This document shows, piece after piece, positions 35,166 to 44,685 of a stretch of DNA of 64,000 nucleotides. Made by a program: the position numbers and the translations under genes. Within the stretch, counting starts at the first letter, position 1; each line of letters begins with the position of its first letter. This stretch comes from Ktedonobacteria bacterium (GTDB lineage Bacteria > Chloroflexota > Ktedonobacteria > Ktedonobacterales > JACDGC01), in NCBI GenBank assembly GCA_027459705.1, contig DAIDHM010000104.1, positions 1 through 64,000 on the forward strand, given 5' to 3'. The notes below the pieces were generated by a model. It searched no databases. It had not been told where the DNA came from and was given only the letters and a program-made list of their open reading frames with translations.

Positions 35166-35810
35166 TCAATGCGGTAGCACATGCTGAAACATCGCCAGGG
35201 CGAAGGCCAGACCTCCGGCGATGGTGAAGAGGTGGAAGACCTCATGGTAGCCAAAGATGTGTGGCCAGGGGTCTGGGCGCTTCAGGGCATAGATCACGGC
35301 ACCCAGCGTATAGAGCGCGCCGCCGATCAGTAGCAGCACAACCAGCGACCAGCCGGAGGCCGCCACGAAAGCGGGCAACGCCGCCACTGCCACCCAGCCC
35401 ATCGCGATGTACAGCACTGGCGAGAGCCAGCGTGGTAGCCGCGCCGTGAAGATCGCTACCACCACGCCGCCGATCGCCAAGCCCCAGATGACGCTGAGGA
35501 GGACAACTCGCAATGGCCCATGCAGGAGATTCCAGCACAGCGGCGTATAAGTTCCCGCGATCACCAGAAAGATGTTGATATGGTCGAAGACGCGCCAGCG
35601 TTTCCGGACCGCTTCCGGCCAGGTGCCGATGTGGTACATAGCGCTGACCGTGTAGAGCGTGATCAGCGTCAAGCCGAAGATCAGCAGTGAGATGCTCTTT
35701 GCCCAGTGGGGAATGCTCAAGCTGACCAGGGCGATGGTGATCATCAGCGCGCCAACGGCGGCCGCTGCATGAGACCATCCGCGCATCAGCGGCTTCAGTC
35801 GTTGCGTCAC
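35166..35810 (-). CDS. Hemolysin III / YqfA-family membrane protein
   Basis: 214 residues with seven transmembrane helices. Family signatures: SAMYHIGTWPEAVRKRWRVF, DHINIFLVIAGTYTP, and GYHEVFHLFTI near the end, including the conserved Ser, two Asp/His metal-site candidates (DH; H-x3-H). The family (related to PAQR receptors) is thought to be metal-dependent lipid hydrolases; haemolysis is not established for most. GTG start with GGGAG 8 nt upstream. Confidence 0.92.
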   Translation of the reverse strand: MTQRLKPLMRGWSHAAAAVGALMITIALVSLSIPHWAKSISLLIFGLTLITLYTVSAMYHIGTWPEAVRKRWRVFDHINIFLVIAGTYTPLCWNLLHGPLRVVLLSVIWGLAIGGVVVAIFTARLPRWLSPVLYIAMGWVAVAALPAFVAASGWSLVVLLLIGGALYTLGAVIYALKRPDPWPHIFGYHEVFHLFTIAGGLAFALAMFQHVLPH

Positions 35811-35870
35811 CCGCGTTACTCCCGCGATTTCTTTGCTCTCTCAAGAGACGAGCGTGACGTACCATCGGTC

Positions 35871-36599
35871 TCAATGCGCGCCTTGTTGGCGGATGGACTT
35901 CGCGATCAGATCTTTCCAAAATTGCTCAAGCAGTTCGCAAGCCATCAACGCTTCGACCACCCCCGGTTCATATGCTTGCCCGTGGACGATAGCGTTGATC
36001 CGCGCTATCGTCAACTCTGGGCAGGGTCGTTCTGTGAGCGTCATTTCCATCCCTGGCGTGATCAATCCTTCATGCAGGACCCCACAATACCAACCGGTCC
36101 GCCCGGTCGACGCCACTTGCGCGCGCAGATCAGCGATGCGCCAGCGCCGTGCGATATTTTGGCAAGGATAGCGCGGACCCGCAACCTGAATGCGCGCCTC
36201 ACCCAGCGCGAAACTATCGCCGATACAGACATTCGACTCGTTGAAGACGGTCACGGTGAAATTTTCGCCCAGCCCACCTGGCCCGAACTCCGTAAGCCCC
36301 GTCTCGGCCTGCCAGCGAGGATAGTGTTCCAGGGCATAGATCAACACTGCCTGGTTCGGGTGGCCATGATGTTTGGTGTCTGCTTGCTGATTACCTGCCA
36401 GATGCGTTGTAAAGAGCCAGCGCGGTTCTGCGCTGGGTGTACGGAAGAAGGAGGTGCGCCACGTGTGCTTGCGTGTGGAATCCGCTGTTGCATCGCTCGT
36501 GCGCGTGTTCAACACTGGCAATGGGTGGCGTTGTGGTGACCCTACTTGCACGCTAAATAACACGCCACTCGCCCCGATCTGTTCACGTCCCACCGTCAT
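35871..36599 (-). CDS. MOSC-domain protein, YiiM-like
   Basis: 242 residues. The MOSC domain carries molybdenum cofactor or sulfur groups: HPNQAVLIYALEHYPRW, FGPGGLGENFTV, VCIGDSFALGEARIQVAGPR and the likely ligand Cys in PRYPCQNIARRW. E. coli YiiM uses Moco to reduce N-hydroxylated bases; a similar detoxification is plausible. MoaC for cofactor synthesis is encoded in the same window. AAGGAG is 6 nt before the ATG. Confidence 0.88.
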   Translation of the reverse strand: MTVGREQIGASGVLFSVQVGSPQRHPLPVLNTRTSDATADSTRKHTWRTSFFRTPSAEPRWLFTTHLAGNQQADTKHHGHPNQAVLIYALEHYPRWQAETGLTEFGPGGLGENFTVTVFNESNVCIGDSFALGEARIQVAGPRYPCQNIARRWRIADLRAQVASTGRTGWYCGVLHEGLITPGMEMTLTERPCPELTIARINAIVHGQAYEPGVVEALMACELLEQFWKDLIAKSIRQQGAH

Positions 36600-36676
36600 G
36601 CTATGCTCCTTATCGTTGCTATGCTCTGTGCGATCTCATGGGCTGTTCTTGCAAGTTTACCCGTACATCCTGGCCG

Positions 36677-37453
36677 CTAGGCAGAAGCGCCCCCATAGTG
36701 CCGCAAACCGAAGAACCAGAACCAGCGCGCGAAGCCCAGCAACAACAGCGCCAGGGCTGCCGCGCCGACCATCGTCTGCCACGTGAGCCGATTGGTGATC
36801 GCCTCCGCCGGAACAGTCACAGCAAAGGCAATCGGTACCAGGAAGGTGAGCCCGAGGCGTAGCCAATCTGGATAGACCGTCACCGGCCAACGTCCGGCTT
36901 GATAGACACCCTGGAAAAGCTCCACAATGTTGTCCATTCGAATCACCCAGAAGGCGCCCGTCGTCAGGATCAGCCAGAAGCAATAGATCATCAGGCCGCC
37001 GAGCAGCAGCGCGACCACGAACGCCAACGCATCCACAATACCGACATGACCACCTAACTGGACGATCGCCACGATGACGATCCCCGCGCCCAGCAGGATG
37101 TTCAAAACCTGCCAGATGCGCACCTCGCGGACACTGACCAACAACTGCGAGTCGGTCGGCTTGGTCAGTGCATAGTCCAGCGTCCCCTGCTGCACGTCCT
37201 CCATCAACCGCTGCATGTTGGGATTGATCGTTGTGGCAATCAAGCCACCCATCATCGTATACACCCCCATGACGGCCAGCAACTCTGGCGACGTCCAGCC
37301 GCGCAACGTCGCCGTATGGCTAAAAACCAACGCCAGACCGATGAGTCCCGTCCCCAACGAAATTAGTGATTGGAAGAATTGAATGAAGAAGTTGACCCGG
37401 TACTGTAGCTCGTTCATTGCGCCGACGCGAAAAAAAAGCCAGAGCAATCGCAT
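36677..37453 (-). CDS. ABC-2 type exporter permease (DUF990), second subunit
   Basis: 258 residues, six transmembrane helices; FIQFFQSLISLGTGLIGL and the cytoplasmic QQGTLDYALTKPTDSQ are typical of the DUF990/ABC-2 type. It forms a heterodimer with the permease encoded upstream, driven by the ATPase at 38322. Substrate unknown. There is a 59-bp gap to the preceding permease gene. Confidence 0.88.
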   Translation of the reverse strand: MRLLWLFFRVGAMNELQYRVNFFIQFFQSLISLGTGLIGLALVFSHTATLRGWTSPELLAVMGVYTMMGGLIATTINPNMQRLMEDVQQGTLDYALTKPTDSQLLVSVREVRIWQVLNILLGAGIVIVAIVQLGGHVGIVDALAFVVALLLGGLMIYCFWLILTTGAFWVIRMDNIVELFQGVYQAGRWPVTVYPDWLRLGLTFLVPIAFAVTVPAEAITNRLTWQTMVGAAALALLLLGFARWFWFFGLRHYGGASA

Positions 37454-37512
37454 GGGACTATGCCGCCTTCCCGATAGACTCTTCCCGTGTTTTTGTATAT
37501 CGTGGTGGGCGG

Positions 37513-38325
37513 TTAGTTCCCCACCGAGGTGAACTGACGGATACCCGCGCGCCAGACGACAGCGAGAATCAGGCTATAGATGACGACCCACAGTGCTTGC
37601 AACCCCAATCCGCTCACCAATTGGCTGATGGAGAGCGAGCCAATCAGTGATTCAATCGGAAAGTTGAACGTCCACTGGAAGGGCAGGAAGTTCGAGACCT
37701 GTTGCACCCAGGCGGGCATCAGTGACATCGGCACCAACCGCCCGGAAAAGATCAGCTCCAACGCCATATACAACTCGAAGATCGCGGCAGTGCGCGTCGT
37801 CCAAAATGTAATCATCCCGAGGAGCCAGAGGGCCAGTGAGCGGATCAAATAGCCGCCCCAGATCGCGATCAAGAAGGTCACGACACCAGGCGCTGTCGGG
37901 TTGAAGGTGGGATGGAAGACGAGGGTCAGCGCAATCGCGATGGGGATCCACATGACGATCCAGGCGATCTTAGCGCCGCCGAACCAGGCAAGATCGTAAT
38001 GGATTGGATGCAATGGGCGCAGCAACATCGCTGAGAGTTCGCCGTGTTGAATGCGCTGTTCCCAGCCATAGGGCGTGAAGACAATATTCATGCTGCGCAC
38101 CAGCGTCCAGACAATATAATACGCAGCAAAACCTCCGGCAGTGAAGCCGCCGACCGAACCACCCTGAGCGTTGGCAATCGTCGACCAGACGACGAGATAG
38201 ATCACTGGCTCTGCCACCATTCCCAGCGTATAGAAATAATGCGAGACACGGTACTGGAATTGGTTGATGATGGCCGTCTTGATCGTCGCCAGATAAAACT
38301 GGACCAGGTAACTGATCGCGGTCAT
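37513..38325 (-). CDS. ABC-2 type exporter permease (DUF990), first subunit
   Basis: 270 residues, six transmembrane helices. IQHGELSAMLLRPLHP is the cytoplasmic loop shared by this family, parallel to the loop of its neighbour. Its ATG overlaps the ATPase stop (ATGA, 38322-38325) and has GGAGG upstream inside the ATPase gene, so the subunits are made together. Confidence 0.9.
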   Translation of the reverse strand: MTAISYLVQFYLATIKTAIINQFQYRVSHYFYTLGMVAEPVIYLVVWSTIANAQGGSVGGFTAGGFAAYYIVWTLVRSMNIVFTPYGWEQRIQHGELSAMLLRPLHPIHYDLAWFGGAKIAWIVMWIPIAIALTLVFHPTFNPTAPGVVTFLIAIWGGYLIRSLALWLLGMITFWTTRTAAIFELYMALELIFSGRLVPMSLMPAWVQQVSNFLPFQWTFNFPIESLIGSLSISQLVSGLGLQALWVVIYSLILAVVWRAGIRQFTSVGN

Positions 38326-39323
38326 GTCGCGGCCACCTCCGCGGTCGCTCCCTGCGCGAAGACCTGCTCGATGACGTCTTCAATCGGCGGATCTTCAATG
38401 GTCAGGTCCAACACCGGGTAGTCCGCCAGGATGCGCGAGGTGACGCGCGAAGCCTCATTCCGTGGTACCTGGAGCTTGGTGAGTGCTCCATCACGAGCCA
38501 CGATCGTGCCATAGCCCGCGAGATCCACGGTGACATCATCCAGTGTGATGCCGATGGTCTTATAAGCAGCGAAGCGGTCGCTGAGCGCGCTGAGCTGGCC
38601 ATCGAAGAGAATTGTCCCATGGTGAATGACGATCACGCGCTGGCAGAGTGCGGCGACATCAGCCATATAGTGGCTGGTGAGCAGGACAGTCGCACCATAG
38701 CGCTGGTTGTAATCAGCGACGAAAGACCGAATGCGCTTCTGCATCGTCACGTCCAGGCCAATTGTCGGCTCATCCAGGTAGAGGACGCGCGGGCGGTGCA
38801 GGAGCGCGCCGATGATCTCCATCTTCATACGCTCACCCAGCGAAAGGTTGCGGACCGGCTTGTGGACCAGGTCGCCAACTTCTAGCAGTTCGATGAACGC
38901 ATCGCGGGTCGCGATATATTGATCCATGGGAATGCGATAGATCGCCCGGTTGAGATTAAACGAGTCCAGTGCCGGAAGGTCCCATTGAAGCTGGTTGCGG
39001 TTCCCCATGATCAACGCGATCTGGCGTAAGAATTCTGGTTGGCGACGTGACGGAGTATGCCCCAGCACGCTGGCGACCCCATCAGTGGGATAGAGCAATC
39101 CGGACAGCATCTTCAGCGTCGTCGTCTTGCCTGCGCCATTTGGCCCCAGGAAACCGACGACTTCGCCGGGCGTGACCGCGAAGCTGATGCCACCGACCGC
39201 GGCAATATCACGCGTCTTGCGCTGAACCAGGCTGCGCAATGCCGCGCGCAGCCCGTCCTCGCGGACAGGGACGCGATAGATCTTGCGTAATGCTTCCACT
39301 TGGATGATAGGCTCAGGGGCCAT
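38322..39323 (-). CDS. ABC transporter ATPase for ABC-2 exporter
   Basis: 333 residues. Walker A GPNGAGKTT (~57), Q-loop, signature LSLGERMKME, Walker B RVLYLDEPTIG, His switch LLTSHYMAD; a ~100-residue C-terminal extension follows, as in NatA/DUF990-linked ATPases. It powers the two permeases downstream. ATG 39323 has AAAGGGG ~10 nt upstream. Divergent from rsfS. Confidence 0.94.
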   Translation of the reverse strand: MAPEPIIQVEALRKIYRVPVREDGLRAALRSLVQRKTRDIAAVGGISFAVTPGEVVGFLGPNGAGKTTTLKMLSGLLYPTDGVASVLGHTPSRRQPEFLRQIALIMGNRNQLQWDLPALDSFNLNRAIYRIPMDQYIATRDAFIELLEVGDLVHKPVRNLSLGERMKMEIIGALLHRPRVLYLDEPTIGLDVTMQKRIRSFVADYNQRYGATVLLTSHYMADVAALCQRVIVIHHGTILFDGQLSALSDRFAAYKTIGITLDDVTVDLAGYGTIVARDGALTKLQVPRNEASRVTSRILADYPVLDLTIEDPPIEDVIEQVFAQGATAEVAAT

Positions 39324-39507
39324 GACATGGTTCCCCTTTCTTTGGACAACCCGCGAGAGGACTCTTCCAGGCGCGGTCTTCAGCATACGCCTCGCACCAG
39401 CACGACGTCAAGCAATCCTTGAAGGCCTGGGAGAGTCCACGTTCATTCTCGGACCGCCTACCAGAGAGCACACCCTGGTACATTCTCCTGATGCCATGAT
39501 TCCGGTA

Positions 39508-39516
39508 TGCTATAAT
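39508..39516 (+). promoter_or_regulatory. Extended -10 promoter (TGCTATAAT) of rsfS
   Basis: Perfect TG-N-TATAAT with the start of transcription expected near 39522, giving a leader of only ~18 nt. Confidence 0.7.
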
Positions 39517-39539
39517 ATATTGCATAGGGGTTGATGCAC

Positions 39540-39911
39540 GTGAATGATTCTTCAGGAGGCAGTGCGCTGGATAGTGCCGAGAGTGCACGGCGGATGGTTG
39601 ACGCCGCGGTAGACAAAAAGGCTCAAGATGTTGTTTTGCTTGATATTCATGATGTCTCATCCATTGCGGATTACTTTGTGATCTGCACTGGGGGAAATCC
39701 ACGACAAATCTCCGCCATCGCCGAAGCGATCGACGAACAACTGGGAGATGTCGGAGTTGATCTTATTCGACGTGAAGGCAAACCAGACTCGGGCTGGATG
39801 CTACTGGATTTCGGGGATGTCGTCTGCCATATCTTCGGCCCCGTCGAACGCGAATTCTATCGGCTCGAGCGCATCTGGAGTGCCGCGCCACGTCTCCTCT
39901 ATGTTGAGTAA
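39540..39911 (+). CDS. rsfS: Ribosomal silencing factor RsfS
   Basis: About 123 residues. Binds ribosomal protein uL14 and blocks subunit joining in starvation. Signatures: KKAQDVVLLDIHDVSSIADYF, CTGGNPRQISAIAEAI, GWMLLDFGDVVCHIF and the terminal EREFYRLERIW. GTG 39540 has AGGGG 9 nt upstream; ATG 39534 would be too close to it. nadD, its frequent neighbour, is absent. Confidence 0.95.
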   Translation: MNDSSGGSALDSAESARRMVDAAVDKKAQDVVLLDIHDVSSIADYFVICTGGNPRQISAIAEAIDEQLGDVGVDLIRREGKPDSGWMLLDFGDVVCHIFGPVEREFYRLERIWSAAPRLLYVE

Positions 39912-40054
39912 CCCCGATCCCATCATCTTGCCTGGGTTGCGGAGCGTTCCCACACAAAACGCCCAGTCTCCCACTGGGAGACGATGTATCAGTTTCAGAA
40001 AGCGAGGCAGCATCTTTTTCCCAACCGCTGGAGTTGGTGGATGCTGAAGGTGTG

Positions 40055-40237
40055 ATGACAACGACGTTCCGCAATCGCTTCTTTCTTGCGGGCATTCTGT
40101 TTGGGAGCCTTTTTGGACTGCTCACCGGCTCGCTTGTGGCATTCCAGGTCGGTTCCAACCGCCAGGCCATGCAACAAATCATTGTGCGGCGGTGGCGCCG
40201 TCGCCAACCGATCCCTTATAACAATATTCGCGTCTGA
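40055..40237 (+). CDS. Small single-pass membrane protein
   Basis: 60 residues: RFFLAGILFGSLFGLLTGSLVAF is a glycine-rich transmembrane helix of the YtxH type, followed by a basic tail (RRWRRRQP). AAGG lies 4-5 nt before the ATG. Function unknown. Confidence 0.65.
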   Translation: MTTTFRNRFFLAGILFGSLFGLLTGSLVAFQVGSNRQAMQQIIVRRWRRRQPIPYNNIRV

Positions 40238-40260
40238 TCGCTTCCCCCATTGCCTATCCC

Positions 40261-40303
40261 TGGTTGCGGGCCAAACAGCTATCGGTTGTTCAGCCCGCAA
40301 CCA
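40261..40303. terminator. Bidirectional terminator hairpin
   Basis: Perfect 11-bp stem (TGGTTGCGGGC / GCCCGCAACCA) with a 21-nt loop between convergent genes. Confidence 0.65.
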
Positions 40304-40317
40304 CTGTATGCTACCTA

Positions 40318-40977
40318 TCACGACGACACGCGGGCCGCCCGTCGTGCGTCCCACCAGAATGCGACTAAAGCACAGCTCGCGGCAAGTACCGCGAGGCCGG
40401 CCAGTTCCAGGCCGAGTGGCGACGAGCGCGTCGGAGTTGTGGATAATGGAAGACGTTGTGTTTTGGTAGCGAGAATGTTCATTGCAAAGGGTGATAATTG
40501 CCCATCTACCTCAATCTGATAATTGCCCGGCGCCACCATCTGCAATCCGAGCGTCGCGCTAAAGGTGCCGCTGGCATCAGCTTTCGTCACGATACTGAGG
40601 GCAGCGGCAGGCGTTGCAGTGGTCGGCGTTGGTGAGACTGTGGTCTGAGAAGGCGCGGCAGACCGCGCCATCAGTGCGATAACCACTCTGGCCTCCGGTG
40701 CATCCGCGGAGCCTGAGACCATCAGTTGATCACTCACCTGGACCTGACAGATGGCCGCCGCATCGCAGGATATTCCGCCGACGCTCCGCACGGCCAGGAC
40801 GCGCGCACCTGGCTGAGGGGTCGGTGTCGCCGACAGAGCGCGTAGCTGTGGCATCGATCCTGTACCGGACGTGGCGAACGTCACTGGCAACGCACCTAGA
40901 CAGATCGTCAACATGGTCAGGATTCCGAGCGCGCGCGTGCCGTGCAGCAACATCGGTGGATTCCTCCAGAATCTCAT
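40318..40977 (-). CDS. Secreted protein with C-terminal membrane anchor
   Basis: 219 residues: signal peptide (~1-36), an exported part with two Cys (SCDAAAIC), a Thr/Pro-rich stretch (SPTPTTATPAA) and a beta-rich segment that includes SGTFSATLGLQMVAPGNYQIEVDG, then one transmembrane helix and a short basic tail (WWDARRAARVSS). Topology: mostly outside the cell. GGAGG is 7 nt before the ATG. It follows the kinase-like gene by 51 bp and may belong to that operon. Confidence 0.7.
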   Translation of the reverse strand: MRFWRNPPMLLHGTRALGILTMLTICLGALPVTFATSGTGSMPQLRALSATPTPQPGARVLAVRSVGGISCDAAAICQVQVSDQLMVSGSADAPEARVVIALMARSAAPSQTTVSPTPTTATPAAALSIVTKADASGTFSATLGLQMVAPGNYQIEVDGQLSPFAMNILATKTQRLPLSTTPTRSSPLGLELAGLAVLAASCALVAFWWDARRAARVSS

Positions 40978-41028
40978 GCAGTTACCTCCGCGGTGCGATC
41001 CGCGCCTGAAGGCGTGAATTGAGCGAGA

Positions 41029-42336
41029 TCAGCCATGGGCATTAGCCACCATGATAAATAAGACTGCCAGTACGACGAGGATGACGATAATGATGGTCGA
41101 GATTGTGCCCATATCCAACCTCATCCACGGCCTGGATGGCCGGGTGATTGGTAGTGGGGACGATCGTCGTGGCGAGGAAGACGAGCGACGTATGGGTGGA
41201 GGTGGTGGAATGGGTGCACGCTCACTCATTTGACTCGCATAGGGTGAGCCGGGTGCGATGGGTGACGGTTGTTTACCCATCAGAATGATGTCGCCTCCGG
41301 GTCGGGGCGGAGTCAAGGAGAGTGGTCGCCGTGGCGCGGCTGCCGGAGATGGTGTGGCCTGGGGACTCACTGGCAAGACTCCGGCATCCGCCAGATCCGC
41401 ATCGGCAGCAATCGTGACGAGTGATCTGGGCATGCGCGCCTCGCGCAGACTGGCCCGCAACTCAACAATATAGGGCCGGAGCAGGGGATAGCGCTCCAAT
41501 GCGGCGATACGCCCGTCGGCGCGGGTAGGATCCTGGTAGTCCGCGGAGAGTAACAACAAGAAGGATGTCTCGTCAGCTTCCCAATCGTCATACAAGCCTG
41601 GGTTCAGTGCGATCGCTTGTAGCGAGATAAAGATGGTGAGGGCGGAGAAGCGATCCATCGTTTGATCATAGGGGCGTTGACGCGGCGGAAGAAACGCGGG
41701 ATGCTGAAAGTGCTCATGGCCGCCTTCGGTCTGGGTCCGACCCTGCAATGTCGGAATCCAGATGTTATCATAATCAACCAGTCGTAATTGTATCCCTTTC
41801 GCCGTCTCCTCAACCAGCACATTAGTCAGGTCGAGATCGCCGTGGGCCATGGGGATTGCTTCCATTCTGGCTATCAATTCTTGCCAGGCCCGCGTCAGTT
41901 CCTCCATGCGACGCTGGTCGTTATGATTGACCTCCACATAATGCCCAAGCGCGATGGAATTCAGGACGTAGGGCATCGTAACGATGGGCAGCATGCGCGC
42001 TCCGACCCGGATGCCATTGGCCTGGACTCGCACCGGAACCAGCGCCGGGAGCCTGGACGCTGCCTCGTGACAGAATCGCTCGATGTGTTGATAGCGCTCG
42101 ATGATGTCATCAGGGGGATAGCGTTTGGGTGGCGTGGCGCGGAAACACCGAATCAACCAGTTATCAATACGATAGACACAGACATACAGGTTCGCACCGC
42201 CCATACTCCGCGGACCATAGTTATCTCGCAGCAGCACCCCCTGGCGTAGCACCGGATCCTGAATGGTATGGACCCAATCGGCCATGGCCAGATCATATTC
42301 GGCTTTTGTGGGCCACACCACTTGCTGTTGTTGCAT
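41029..42336 (-). CDS. Kinase-fold protein with C-terminal transmembrane anchor
   Basis: 435 residues. Divergent eukaryotic-like kinase: catalytic loop MAHGDLDLTNVLV (H-G-D-x4-N) and the metal-binding DYD in LRLVDYDNIW in place of DFG; a lysine-containing N-lobe strand is not obvious, so activity is likely but unproven. After the domain (to ~290) comes a Pro/Ser/Arg-rich linker and one helix (TIIIVILVVLAVLFIMV) at the very end, placing the kinase in the cytoplasm. It follows the PP2C gene by 14 bp. With the vWA gene this makes a TerY-P-like triad. Confidence 0.8.
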   Translation of the reverse strand: MQQQQVVWPTKAEYDLAMADWVHTIQDPVLRQGVLLRDNYGPRSMGGANLYVCVYRIDNWLIRCFRATPPKRYPPDDIIERYQHIERFCHEAASRLPALVPVRVQANGIRVGARMLPIVTMPYVLNSIALGHYVEVNHNDQRRMEELTRAWQELIARMEAIPMAHGDLDLTNVLVEETAKGIQLRLVDYDNIWIPTLQGRTQTEGGHEHFQHPAFLPPRQRPYDQTMDRFSALTIFISLQAIALNPGLYDDWEADETSFLLLLSADYQDPTRADGRIAALERYPLLRPYIVELRASLREARMPRSLVTIAADADLADAGVLPVSPQATPSPAAAPRRPLSLTPPRPGGDIILMGKQPSPIAPGSPYASQMSERAPIPPPPPIRRSSSSPRRSSPLPITRPSRPWMRLDMGTISTIIIVILVVLAVLFIMVANAHG

Positions 42337-42350
42337 CTTGCCGCCTTCTG

Positions 42351-43640
42351 TTATGGTAGCTGTGGCCGATAGAGCGCTAAAGGCACCAGGACCGCCGTGA
42401 TATCATCGTCTTCCAACGTCCCCAACTGGCGCTGTTGCGCGATCAGTTCGGCGAAACGAGTTGGCGCGGAACTGGTCGCCAGGAGCAAACGAAGGTGATC
42501 GATCGGATCGCGGAGGAGCCATTGCCCCAAGGCATCGGAGGTCAGGATGACGAGATCGCCATAATCGACGTCATAGACTACTGATGTCATGCGCGACCAC
42601 CCTGCCGCGATCAACTCACGGCGCGTCCCTAAAGTCGCGGGATTCGCATTGAACTGCGCGGGGTCTTGCAGTGGAAACGCGGAGATAATGCGCTTTTTCC
42701 CTTGCTGGGGATCTGGCCGGACGAGGAAGCATTGCGCATCGCCTACACTCGTGAGCATGAGTTGTGGCGATGATGGCCCCGGCACGACCGCGCAGCCGAT
42801 CAATGTAGCCTGCGCTCCTTTGTGGTCGATCTGTTCCGTGTAGTCGACGGGAGGTTTCCCGGCGATCCGTCGTTGGCGGGCGATGGTAGGCACCCAGCGA
42901 TCGCGCATCCATTGCGACCAGGTGATGGCGCATTGCGTCAGCCAGGCTTCGCACGATTGCTGATCCCGGGCGGCATCGGGCTGGTCGACGAAGGATCGCG
43001 CGATAATCCGCGCATATGGCCGTGGAACGAATGAGGTCGCCACCCCGTCAGTCACCGCGAAGCGCCCTGCCGCGCCATGAATCGCGTAATTATCTTCGTA
43101 CTCCAGCGCCAGCTGCATCTCTTCTTTGGGGAGCGTCAATACTATAATTCCCGTCGGCGGAGTTTCGAGGGCGAAGAGCGGATCCTGGTCGAAAGGCACC
43201 GGGGGATGAATGGGTTCCGTCATCGCTTCATGGTCCTCGATCGCCGGGAGGGCTTCACTGGGGGCGTTAGCGTAAAGCGGCCTGGGTGGAGTGAAGCCAG
43301 GGCGCGTGGAGGCTGGATAGTCCAGCGGGCGCGGCGCGCCGGTCGGGGGTAGCTGGTCGTTTTCTGTATAGGCGAATGTGACGTCAGCTCGCGCGGATGT
43401 AGAAACCAGGCGCACTCCTCGCCAGTGCCGAAGTAGCGCGCCGCTGGCAAGTAACGCGGCGAGCAAGAGCAACCCTGCCGTGTAGCCACGATCGGAATTT
43501 GGCAACTGGCTGAATTGGCTGATACTCAGCGCGATCCCCAGGAAGGACAACACAGACGCACCATATCCGATCCACAGCAGTGGCGATTGGCCACGCCGAG
43601 CGACCAATCGGTCATCTGCACGCATCAGTGGTGGTGTCAT
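42351..43640 (-). CDS. PP2C-type protein phosphatase with two N-terminal membrane helices
   Basis: 429 residues. Two transmembrane helices (~20-75) and a Pro-rich linker lead to a PP2C domain (~160-425): EDNYAIHGAAGRFAVTDGVA (first Asp pair), GAQATLIGCAV, LTSVGDAQCFLV, YGDLVILTSDAL and the closing LEDDDITAVLV. Metal-binding Asp are retained. It should remove phosphates placed by the neighbouring kinase (inference from known kinase/PP2C pairs). ATG 43640 with GGAAGAGG 8 nt upstream is preferred to GTG 43679, which overlaps the vWA gene. Confidence 0.85.
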   Translation of the reverse strand: MTPPLMRADDRLVARRGQSPLLWIGYGASVLSFLGIALSISQFSQLPNSDRGYTAGLLLLAALLASGALLRHWRGVRLVSTSARADVTFAYTENDQLPPTGAPRPLDYPASTRPGFTPPRPLYANAPSEALPAIEDHEAMTEPIHPPVPFDQDPLFALETPPTGIIVLTLPKEEMQLALEYEDNYAIHGAAGRFAVTDGVATSFVPRPYARIIARSFVDQPDAARDQQSCEAWLTQCAITWSQWMRDRWVPTIARQRRIAGKPPVDYTEQIDHKGAQATLIGCAVVPGPSSPQLMLTSVGDAQCFLVRPDPQQGKKRIISAFPLQDPAQFNANPATLGTRRELIAAGWSRMTSVVYDVDYGDLVILTSDALGQWLLRDPIDHLRLLLATSSAPTRFAELIAQQRQLGTLEDDDITAVLVPLALYRPQLP

Positions 43641-43659
43641 GGACGATACCTCTTCCTGG

Positions 43660-44565
43660 TTATCGGACATATCCTTCACCGGCGCCGGTGCCCAAGGTTC
43701 CCCAATTTAGGAACTGGACAAGCAATTCAATATTGCCGTTATAGATAAAGCCCTTTGCGCCAGTTTGAATCGATCTTCCTGCCAGATCCGAGGCCTTGGC
43801 GAGTAATGGGTCGGGAATCGTGCTGCTCATAGCGAGCATGCGCGGGGCAAACTCATTGACCTGCGCCACCTCACTCTCATATGTGGGAAAGACGATAGGT
43901 TGATGCATGGTGGCGGTGAAGTGGCAATTGAAGATCAGCGTGGCACCCTGCTGTGTCCCCTCGCTGCGAATTTCATAGGCAAGCGGTTCGGGATCGAAAT
44001 CGCCGGTGTGTTCGCCATCCGTGATATGGACGAGAATTGGTGGAAAACATTGATTGCGTGGTGCTTGCCCGGCATCAGGAGTCTGGTTCAGCCAGAGCCG
44101 AACAGTATCGCGCGCCATGGTGAAGGCCTTGCCCATATGGGTCGCATTGAGCGTCTGGGGTTTGATCCAGATAGGTCGATTACTGTCTTGCACCTGCCGC
44201 ATGGTGCCGGTCGCCGTGTCCAGGATTTCGCGGACCACGGTGGTGACACCGAGGGGATGATTCGCGAGATAGGGGAGATCGATCGGCGATCCATCGCGAG
44301 TCAACAAGGGATAGGCCTCATCGCTATAACCAATAACCGAGAGGTAGACATACTTGCGCCGCTCGCCGGTGATAGGGTCGTGTGGGGAGTTGGCGATCAT
44401 CGCATTGATGAGTTCGTTGATGGCCGTGGTCGCGAATTCCGATTTCGTGATTCCCATGCCCTGGACGGGTTCGAGCATCGAGCGCGATTGGTCGAGCAGG
44501 ATGATGAAGAGGCCGGGATATTTGCGACTGAGGCGGCGGGTATACAGCGGCAGGGCAAGCGTCAT
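43660..44565 (-). CDS. von Willebrand factor A (vWA) domain protein, TerY-like
   Basis: 301 residues. MIDAS motif D-x-S-x-S in FIILLDQSRSM at ~20, Thr in NATHMGKAF and Asp in ILVHITDGEHTGD. Such cytoplasmic vWA proteins (TerY) occur with a PP2C and a kinase gene in conflict/stress operons, which is the arrangement here. ATG 44565 is preceded by TGGAGG at 8 nt; a longer frame from 44676 adds 37 residues and is less likely. Confidence 0.87.
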   Translation of the reverse strand: MTLALPLYTRRLSRKYPGLFIILLDQSRSMLEPVQGMGITKSEFATTAINELINAMIANSPHDPITGERRKYVYLSVIGYSDEAYPLLTRDGSPIDLPYLANHPLGVTTVVREILDTATGTMRQVQDSNRPIWIKPQTLNATHMGKAFTMARDTVRLWLNQTPDAGQAPRNQCFPPILVHITDGEHTGDFDPEPLAYEIRSEGTQQGATLIFNCHFTATMHQPIVFPTYESEVAQVNEFAPRMLAMSSTIPDPLLAKASDLAGRSIQTGAKGFIYNGNIELLVQFLNWGTLGTGAGEGYVR

Positions 44566-44685
44566 CGTGTGGACCTCCAGGAGCGAGCGAAGCTCTAAAC
44601 GCTCAGAAAGCTTCTTGCTGGAAGGTACCATATCGCTGATTCTTGTGTCAATCATGCGCAGACCTGCTCCCGTCATGTCCAGCGC

